From Capitulum mitella (taxonomy: Eukaryota; Arthropoda; Thecostraca; Pollicipedomorpha; Pollicipedidae): a stretch of 64,000 nt of DNA. Shown one piece after another: positions 56,077-64,000 of this stretch (position 1 is its first letter; the number at the start of each line of letters is the position of its first letter). The stretch lies in contig CP099846.1 of the NCBI GenBank assembly GCA_030062745.1, positions 19,687,621 through 19,751,620 of the forward strand, read 5' to 3'. The position numbers were made by a program, and so were the translations under genes. A model generated the notes under the pieces. That model did not search any database. It worked only from the letters and a program-made list of their open reading frames with translations, and was not told the DNA's origin.

Positions 56077-57085
56077 GTGCCAGCGATCGGAGATATGAGC
56101 CTCTGTGCAATGGAGCAGCGCGCAGCCATCAAATTTCTGTCTGTGCAAGGAAAGCCTGCGTTTGAGATTCATAAGGAACTCCTGGCAGTCTGCAGTAACT
56201 CCGCGCTGAGTGAAAGACGAGTTCGAAAATGGGTGCAGGCATTTAAAGCTGTAAGGAAAGACCCCAATGGCCTGCAACTTCCCGGACGGCCTCGTTCATC
56301 AATGACCGCAGAGAGTGCTGCCCGAGTCGAGGACCTCATTAAGAAGACCGAAGAACCACTGCTGAGATAGCTGAGCACCTGGGTCTCTCCCAGGGGACTG
56401 TTCATCGCATTATCACCGACGACCTTGCGATGACGAAGGTTAGTGCAAGGTCGGTGCCACGTCAGCTCGACAACGCCAAGAAGCAGGCGCGGGCTGATGC
56501 GTGCCGGTCACTTCTGGAACGTCATATGGCTGACCCAGACAATTTTTGGGCCGCGTCATCGCAATGGAGGAATTGTGGACCTCTCTGTACAGTCCAGGGA
56601 AGAAGATGCAGTCGAAGCATCGGAAACATGTGGATTTGCCGCAGCCAAAGAAGGTCCGACAGTGCGCGTCTGCGGAGAAGGTCCTCTACGCCTTTTTCTG
56701 GGATCAGGATCTGATCCAGAAGAATTTGCTGCCTGCGATCCAGCAGAAACGGCCTAGGCTGGCCAACAGCAACTTTCCTGCTTCACCAGGACAACGCTCC
56801 ACCCCACAAGGTACTGTCGTGATGGACTTCCTGCTCGAGGAGCACATTGAAACCATCCCGCACCCACCCTCCTCTCCAGACCTCGCCCAGTCAGACTTCT
56901 AGCTGTTTGGAAATCTAAAAGACTGCCTCCGAGGACGTCGCTACTCCTCCAGGACAGCGTTCAGAACCGCCATCTTCCTGTGGGAGAAACATGTCCCCAA
57001 GGAAGAGTTCTTACAGAGTTTTTGGAGCTGGATGAAGGGATGGGAACGGTGGCTGCAGAAGCAGGGAGGCTATGTTGAGAAGTGA
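56077..57085 (+). pseudogene. Broken mariner-family transposase
   Basis: The N-terminal HTH half is MEQRAAIKFLSVQGKPAFEI and LSERRVRKWVQAFKAVRK. Further on come TVHRIITDDLAMTKVSARSV, FLLHQDNAPPHKVLS (the HDNAxxH hallmark near the second catalytic Asp), HPPSSPDLAQSDF and RRYSSRTAFRTAIF, in the order of a Tc1/mariner transposase. The frame shifts at least twice (after about 56370 and in the middle) and a stop interrupts near LxLFGNLKDCL. The position of the first catalytic Asp reads AMEELW. The last part ends at TGA about 57085. Non-functional. Confidence 0.85.
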
Positions 57086-57322
57086 GGGAAGTTTTAGCCC
57101 TCCGCAATGACAAATATATTTTTGAGTGCCAAACGACCGTTAATTTTGGACTGCACCTAGTATGCCTCGCTATCCATGGACAATCTGAACTCCAAAAGAA
57201 CTCTTCACGACTCCCACATCTGTTTTGGCATCCACGCTGCCCACGATTCGCACCATACTCAAGTTTCACTGCTGGTTTTGTTCGTGAACATGAATGTTAA
57301 TTTATATCGTCTGTTCCTCTGA

Positions 57323-57880
57323 TTAGCGCACACACCAACGTAGAAGGAAAACCCGCACCGTTCCTAATTTCTCTTTTAATTTCTTGGTAACATCTTCCTC
57401 TACTTCGGCAGCACATTTCAGCACAAGCTGGGTCACAGTTTTATGATCCTCAGGCATAACGAAGCCTCGGTTTGCTATGGCAGACCGAATAAAGGAGCTG
57501 TTTGGGACAGCGTTGAAACCAAAGCCCTTCAAAGTCACGAGTTTTACAACCATTTCTCCCAATGTGTCTTTCCTCTAGAAAGCTCTTATCTTTGGTTGGC
57601 TGCTACTTGTTCCCGCTTTCTTGGAACTTGGCCCATCTGTATCACTATCACTGATCTGAACCTTATGTTTGATCTGCGGATGATAACGGAGAAATGCAGT
57701 AATGCTTTGCACTTGAAAGTCATCTTGAACGTAGTGACCAGTGTCTGTGCCACCTATCTGAACCCTATGTTTGCTCTGCAGACAATAACGAAGTCCTGTA
57801 CTAGTGCTATTTCACTTGATAATTATCTTGCACATTTTGATCGGTGATGCACACATAGACGGGCCAAATACCTAGAATGA
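57323..57880 (-). pseudogene. hAT transposase fragment (minus), left arm of an inverted pair
   Basis: It reads on the minus strand a BED-like zinc finger remnant (STGLRYCLQSKHRVQIGG) and then FNAVPNSSFIRSAIANRGFV and QLVLKCAAEVEEDVTKKLKE. The second stretch resembles the region before the catalytic core in hAT transposases. Frame is broken. It is the inverted counterpart of 57880-58400. Confidence 0.6.
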
Positions 57881-58400
57881 GAAGACAAGTAGCAGCCAAC
57901 CAAAGACAGAAGCATTCTTAAGAAAAGAAACATTGGGGAAAATTCTGGCAAGCCTCATGGCTTTAGATGGCATTGGTTTCAATGCTGTCACTAACAGCTC
58001 CTTTATTTGGTCTGTCGTAGCAGACGGAGGTTTCGTTATACCTGAGAATCATGAAACTCTGACCCAGCTTGTGCCGAAATATGCTGCCAAAGTGAAGGAA
58101 GATGTTACCAAGGTTTTGAAAGAGAAGCTGAGGACCGGTAAGCGATTTTCCTTGTCCACTGATGAGTACACTAGTCAGACGAACAGACGATATTTGAACA
58201 TTAATGTTCACGAACAAAGCAAAAAATAGTGGAACTTGGTAAGGTAAGAATCATGGGTGGCATAGATTCCAAAGCAGCTGTGGGAGTCGCGAACAGCTCT
58301 GTTGGAGTTCAGACTATGGCACTGGATAGCAACATAATTGCTGTGGCTACTGACGGAAAGTTGGTGGCGACGAAGTTTGGAAAAACCGTGTGCGTGTTCC
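57880..58400 (+). pseudogene. hAT transposase fragment (plus), right arm of an inverted pair
   Basis: Reads FNAVTNSSFIWSVVADGGFV, TQLVPKYAAKVKEDVTKVLK, RFSLSTDEYTSQTNRRYLNI and then, in another frame, MALDSNIIAVATDGKLVATK. The pattern STDEYTS-NRRY-NIN and the DGKLVATKFGK tail fit hAT transposases. The first half is about 80% identical to the inverse of 57323-57600. Decayed. Confidence 0.65.
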
Positions 58401-58589
58401 ATGAAAGCTCACTTCAAATAAACCCTGGAACGTCATTTTGGGTTTATCAATTTTCCATGTATCCCCGCTCTAGGCCACCCCCCATCCCAACCCATTAAGG
58501 TATGGTGCAAAATCTGTCATAAACCCCACTTCATCGACAAATTTATCGATAATCGATAAAGTGCGTAGCATTCTGTCCTTCACCCATAG

Positions 58590-59010
58590 AAATCAAAACC
58601 TCCGTCGATTTCCAGCCCTAGTATGCTAGACTTTTTACGGTCTCTGTTGATGCAGCTGAGGTGATAAAATACTGTTCCGTTCCGCGCGGTCTGCAGCTGA
58701 GAAGTGAGATATCACCGCTCTCCTTCTCTGTTGGCAACTTTAGGTCTAGTGCTGATGGCACGAGTTATAGCGGTGACCTCCAGGCAGCCAAGCCTAACAT
58801 CTGCGCACAGCAGTCAATCAGAGCATGACGTTGCAAGCGCGCGCTCGCTGGAAAACGTGCCACTGGCGGTAACTGTAAAATATAATACAATTTCAGTTGG
58901 TCTGCGGCACGGTGAACGCTTTGTGTGAATACGCTGTGGCGCACCAGTTTGGAAAGCCCTTACATAAGCCAAAGGGAAAAACTCGGTTCCCTTTGTATCG
59001 AAGAAACTTC
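58590..59010 (+). repeat. Right arm of the inverted repeat
   Basis: Mirror of 50750-51180, about 75-80% similar by eye. Similarity continues to the ACCAC motif near 59020. The two arms bracket the nested transposon complex. Confidence 0.75.
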
Positions 59011-60287
59011 GTGTATTTCGGACCACTCTAACCTGACGTGTAAGGGGCTCCCACCTTGTAAAATGCGCCTGGTCTGTTTGGTGTTCAAATTCTTAAGCAT
59101 GGGCTCCGCCACGAGAGGGGGACGGGGAAGATGTGTCCCCTCCAGCCATCAGATTGGGGGGATTATACCCCCAATAATTGCCGAATGTAGGCTGCAATAT
59201 TTGTACCCGAAAGGCCTCTGCAGCCATTGCTGGTTATCGTAAAAAACATTTTATTTTCAGTTTCTCCTTCCGGCTGTTGAATCTGGCAATAAATGGCAGC
59301 TATGTCGATATTCAAAAACGATGCAATCCGAGGCAGGACTAAGCATGGGGCCCTGCATATTAGAGTTTGTGTAACGGCTACAGGATCCAGAACTAATAGA
59401 TTAAAATGCTGGAAAATACGGAAACTTGCGCCCCTATTTCCATATCGTTTGCTAAAGATGGAACAGGAAGGCAAGACACTGACGGAGCCAAATGGCAATT
59501 TTCAGGGTAATCCAAGAACTGGCATCACCTCACTATTCACGATCATTGCCCGTGACAGTGGCACCACGGGAAGCGACGGTGCAACCCATCTTGCACAGAA
59601 CTACAGTAAATTCGTCTTGGCGGTCAAACTTTCGTCATTTTCCAAAACGCAACCTTAGCTGTCGGAAAGATTAAACGTAGGGACAGGAGTAAATGTAGTT
59701 GTAGGTGTAGGACAGGTTAGGTTAGCCAGATAGGGTATTATAAAATTTGGATATGCATTCAAAAGCTGCCAACAGACTTAGATTGTACGTAATCTGGCTA
59801 GGAAATGGTGCTTTTCTCTGTCTGGTCTTTGGTAGCGTCGTCGTCAGACGTCGTTTTCCTCTTGTGAGGTGAAGCCAACTGGTATAATACTGGCTTCGGT
59901 GATATTGTCTCTCATCAGTCCAAGATTTCGACATTAAACTTGTATGATATTGCATAGTGAACAATGAGTTGAAAATTAGCGTTTGCTTCCCCCTCCCCTC
60001 CCTACTCCGACTCGAACCTTGGCAAATTTGGGTGAGATCTCGTTGGAATAGTGGTGGAAAGGTTCAGCAGTTTTTGAGTGGAAGTTCAAGATTTCGGGAC
60101 TGTTCTCGACATTTTGTGATGAAATGGAATTGTGCGAGCGATGTGCTATCGTTTCTGTTGTGCAGATGATGCAGGACGAATACATGCAAGACACTGGCAA
60201 ACTCCTTTAATCCGTAATTTCCGCAGTCGAATGGGGAAGAACATAACGAGCCTGTACAACCTCCGAATCCAATTATCCTTTGGTGCC

Positions 60288-60290
<3 letters not shown>

Positions 60291-60375
<85 letters not shown>

Positions 60376-60380
60376 ATATA
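60291..60380 (+). repeat. (TA)n/(TG)n microsatellite
   Basis: (TA)n, CACACA, (TA)n then (TG)n; partly self-complementary. Confidence 0.95.
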
Positions 60381-60599
60381 AAGTTCCGACTTTCGCCCGC
60401 AATGTATGATTTTGAAGCAAAACGGAAGTTACATGCATCTTTAGCGAAATATAGGCGCATTTTATCCGTACAATAGTGTGAAAAACTACTTGCTACTTGT
60501 AAAAATACAAATCCAATGAGTTTTGGTCGAAATTCTGTACTTCTCTAGTTTGCTAGATTGGCTTCTGGAGCCACCTTTTCTATACCTCCCACTCAGAAT

Positions 60600-60900
60600 A
60601 ACGTGGCGGAGCCCCTGCTCACAAGGGTGCCGATCTGTACAGGAACGCCAAGTATACAATGGGGCCTGATGTACGTGGACGTCCAGTTTACACAGGACAC
60701 TGCGCCCCTGAGGAGTGTCTGGTCTGCACGGGGTCGCCTGGCTTGTAAAAGACGCCAAGTTTTTCAAAGGCGCCTCATCTCTGAGGGATGAAGGGGAGCC
60801 TGGCCTGTACGGGGCGTCGACCAGGTACCTGATCTGTACGAGGGCCCTGGCTTGTAAGGTGCGCCGAGTCTACGAGGAGCATTTGTTCTGCACATGAACG
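60600..60900 (+). repeat. Degenerate GGGGTCGCCTGGCTTGTAA minisatellite
   Basis: Loose tandem units of 35-50 bp containing GATCTGTACGGGGCGCC-like and CTGGCTTGTAA phrases. Related to 50.44-50.75 kb. Confidence 0.5.
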
Positions 60901-61456
60901 TGTCTGAAGGTTGACTGTTGCTCACGAGGTAAGAGCACCCTCCCCAGAAAAAGCTCCACGGATTTCGGCCACTTTTTTGGTCCAAAGAAATGACCAAAAA
61001 ATTCCTTAGATTTTAGAAGTATTTTTCAGTCTCTCAAAAAATCATTTTTTTGGCTACAGCATAAAGGGGCGCCCGCTCCACGTGTTAAAAAGCGGGGGCG
61101 TCTCCCTCCCGTGCCCCGCAGCTCTTACACCCAAGCGTCAAAAAAGCTACCGCGTGCTTTTACGCAATATGCTTCAGCCGGCGCCTTTTACACTCCACTA
61201 GTCATGTACCCTTATTGGCACCACAGGTCACATATGACTCCAGGCGCTTGTCGAACAAAGTAAAATCAGCATTTTCATTGCACTGGGAAGCTGTGGTTTC
61301 CTGACGAATGCCAGACAGAGTATCACAGTCCGCCACGGGTACCCGGCAACTCCCCCGGTCAAAGGCAACCGGGAGACTTGATGACAAAACCATTCAATGA
61401 CGTTCGGCCGTTTCTGGGTCCCATCAGCGAAACGTACCCGACACCAAGTACGAGAC

Positions 61457-61460
61457 GATA

Positions 61461-61503
<43 letters not shown>

Positions 61504-61710
61504 TTTGTAGTTTGTCCAATGTTTCGTATTAAAGCTGTCATATTTATTGGCAAATCGCAAATTAAGTCGCCAATATTCATGCGATAGTTAAATTACACTG
61601 GGTTGGCTATATATACAAAGAATATATATATATATATATGTATATATTGTTGGTTAACTTTGTTAACTTTAAATTTAACTTTAAGTTTTTTTAACTTTAA
61701 CTTTGATAAC
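61457..61710 (+). repeat. Two (TA)n microsatellites and a TTAACTTT array
   Basis: (TA)n at 61457-61501 and 61604-61648, followed by GTTAACTTTGTTAACTTT-like units to 61710. The TTAACTTT array resembles the arrayed ends of the 51.5-kb hAT-like element in style, not in sequence. Confidence 0.8.
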
Positions 61711-63456
61711 TTTTCGGCGTGTATATGAAGGTTTAAAACTTTTGGCTGTGAGTTACTGGCCGGCAGGGCACAGTGGAACAGTAACTAGACTAAGGGTTGT
61801 ACCAAGCATGTCAAGGCAAACGAGAAAATGCAGGTAAGCCGAAGAATGCAGAAACTACTAGAATACGACAGCAGGGTCAAAAACAATGTGCATGCCATTT
61901 CAGACTGAGGGAAGAAGGCTTATCTGACTCACCTTTTAAAAGCATAAAAACTGTTCAGCTGTCTCACAGCCATCGGGAGCAAATTCCAGATGGCAGTCGA
62001 GTGCAGATATCCTTTGTGTGTTCTCAAGCCTTCATCGGCGAGTTTGCAAAAGGAGACTGATGGTTACTCGTACAGTCCACCAGATTCGCCCTCCAGCTAC
62101 TTGCACTACAAAAGTCCCTTACTACATCACAGGTATCCATCACACCTTTAGATGAGGGCTTAGGCCTGTGTTTTGGGTGACTATCGTGAAGAGACTTGGT
62201 TCTGCTGTCCGTTCTGAGAAGCTCTACAATCAATGAATGTCATGTTGGTGCCGACTGTGACAGGAGATAGTACTATGTTCAGAGCATGTTGACTTCGTGC
62301 ACGAAAAATGCTCAACAGTCAGCGCCAGTAAGTGTCATGTGCAATCAAGCACGACTCCGTATGTCCAATGCAAATTATATTTGCTGTTGACTGGAGTACC
62401 TGATGTAAGAAACAGGTTCTCGAAATAGAATTTAGCATTTCTTGATGCCGTTTCTGATGTGTCGTGTAACTATGATAGTATGTCTGGACCTGCACTGCTT
62501 TTTTATTTATCCTTGAATTAAGTACAAAAAACGACATTGAAATCACGGAACATATTTTGAGGAAAACTTAAGAAATAGCGTGACATCTGTGTGAAACCGA
62601 TGCTTCTACCTAACATGTCTTCAGAAGTCATCTAAAAATGTCGAAGTCGTTACCAGTGTGTTGTACGAGCCGTCCGAAAGAGGGCCCCGACAACGTTCCG
62701 AAAGATGTCGCTGATGATCCGTGGGCTCGTGTTTACGGCATGGGTAATACTCATTGAGCAGTATGTCCGACCGCCACGCCGCCACGGGAAAAAATCTGCC
62801 TTTGAAAACACCTTGTATCAGCCTTTAGTTTCAACTTGTCATTTGAGGGGCTAGAACTGTAACCCTCATCGTGCACTGTGGCTATGATGAGGATTATGAC
62901 CACGATATTTTTTAAACGTTTTTTTTTACTCCAGAAGCAAACAGACATGTTAAAAGAATGAGACGAAGGCAGTACGGCAGAAAAAAACTCTTCATGAGAC
63001 GGCAGCACGAAGGAGAAGTCCTCGAAACACGGTAGCGCTAACTTCCTCCATCACGTTTCGTTGAGATCGGAAGGATAGATCTACAGGAAAAAGACAAAAT
63101 GTCCACCATTAGATTTTGGTTGACCTGGATTATCTTAATCCCGGCTACCTGCAGTTTTGGGTTGTACGTCCATCTGACAAGTTAGCTTCCTACAGTATTT
63201 TGCAACCGGCTACCTCGCAGCGACCGATCCATACAGAACATAGCACCTGTCCTACGGCCTGACTCGCGTGCGGCGTCCGCCTCCGTCGACCATTGATCAG
63301 CCATGCGACCGGCCTCCCGAATTTACCGCGCTGTAGTAGAAAAAGTTACGGACCGATTTTGCCGTATAAAAGGCAAAATGTTTGTTAGGAGCACAATAGA
63401 AGATAGGCCGAATTTCGGAGTTTGCCCTTATTACCGGGGTAGTTCGGTGCAAAAAC

Positions 63457-63606
63457 ATCATGAATGAGGACATATATATTACTGACCGGGTTTGGGAAGG
63501 AAAAATTGAAGCCGAGGTCTTCACAAAACAGAAGACAACAGGCGAAGTCGAGTTCCCAGTGCTTTTAAATAATGAGATTTCAGTTTTTATCTCACAGCAA
63601 TGCCAG
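63457..63606 (+). CDS. Short coding-like exon, unknown
   Basis: A 49-codon frame, MNEDIYITDRVWEGKIEAEV and KQKTTGEVEFPVLLNNEISV, then stop, with a strong donor-like CA|GTAAGA just before the stop. Codon use looks protein-like. No domain recognised; it could be the edge of a gene running off the window or a transposon scrap. Confidence 0.25.
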
Positions 63607-63739
63607 TAAGATCAAGAGTAAGATATTTCGTAGCATTAGAAATATCTTGATATTTCCTACACACTGTTCTGCATTACGGAAGAAAGAGCACATTTGACAT
63701 AGTTGAAGATGTATAAGGGAGTGAGGAGTGTTACATACC

Positions 63740-63915
63740 TGGGAGAATTAATGAAATGACCAAGAAAGCAGTGAATGAAACCAAGATCACTACCATCCAG
63801 GCAGAGTTTTGGGTGGCTTAAACACAAAATGAAGTTGAATGTCTAGGTTTCTCAGAGGACCCGGAAGACATGGAGTCTCAGATATCGGATGTTGTGATGT
63901 CAAGCTTGGCGTGAT
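63740..63915 (+). other. Coding-like scrap near window end
   Basis: The plus strand reads CYIPGRINEMTKKAVNETKI, then a stop, then QNEVECLGFSEDPEDMESQI and DVVMSSLA before another stop. Composition is coding-like, but broken by stops in one frame. It may belong with 63457-63606 or to an old repetitive element. Confidence 0.2.
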
Positions 63916-64000
63916 ATCAAGCAAACCATGAAAAGGGGAGGCAGAAATGACTCTCAGATAAGTTCAGTCTACAACATGTTCTCACTACTCGGAAGTTACT

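Larger units (their letters stand above)
59011..63456. other. Repeat-rich spacer
   Basis: Microsatellites and minisatellites as listed. A 28-codon frame at about 63092 (MSTIRFWLTWIILIPATCSF) looks like a signal peptide but stops immediately after. No gene supported. Confidence 0.4.

Noticed and set aside
1-64000. tRNA or rRNA genes
   Set aside because: No cloverleaf or rRNA core sequence could be recognised by eye; a dedicated scan could still find one.

Overview
This is a window of animal nuclear DNA, with one large intron-containing gene set in transposon-rich, non-coding sequence. The gene is the ortholog of axonemal dynein heavy chain 1 (DNAH1), on the minus strand from about 49,462 (proposed start codon) to 23,640 (stop). 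I could read 23 exons whose splice phases all fit. They sum to 13,884 nt, or 4,627 codons plus a stop, with no internal stop or frameshift. DNAH1 is an inner-arm motor of motile cilia and sperm flagella, so the source should be an animal with motile axonemes. The mix of hAT, piggyBac-like and mariner DNA transposons, a decayed non-LTR element, GC-rich CpG-bearing stretches and compact introns suggests an invertebrate. A crustacean with flagellated sperm, such as a barnacle, would fit, but that is a guess.

Layout. 1-15.8 kb: no convincing complete gene; GC-rich islands, long polypurine/polypyrimidine tracts, a 39-51 bp minisatellite at 14.5 kb, a 410-bp hAT-type MITE at 10.8 kb, and a possible type II membrane-protein first exon at 4.9-5.1 kb. 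15.9-20.85 kb: a decayed non-LTR (LINE) element cut by two later DNA-transposon insertions, a 1.2-kb terminal-inverted-repeat element and a 1.25-kb piggyBac-like TTAA element. 20.9-23.6 kb: mostly featureless spacer. 23.6-49.5 kb: DNAH1, with a hAT MITE in intron 22, a second copy of the TTAA element in intron 9, and duplicated splice-acceptor segments in introns 7 and 20. 49.5-64 kb: a transposon graveyard. Two ~400-bp inverted arms (50.75-51.18 and 58.59-59.01 kb) bracket a nest in which a TTAA element lies inside a 3.7-kb hAT-like element, which lies inside a 0.47-kb hAT MITE. A second small MITE, a broken mariner transposase and two head-to-head hAT transposase fragments follow. Simple (TA)n repeats recur, and a few coding-like scraps lie near 63.4-64 kb.

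Notable points in DNAH1: (1) the N-terminal region carries a Ser/Lys/Gly-rich array of about fifteen 11-residue repeats, absent from the human protein as I recall it; (2) the AAA3 P-loop has Ser where the last glycine before the lysine is expected; (3) 16 of 22 downstream exons begin with GT straight after the acceptor AG, and two introns contain duplicated acceptor/exon-start copies. Homology calls are from recalled family sequences; no search was run.
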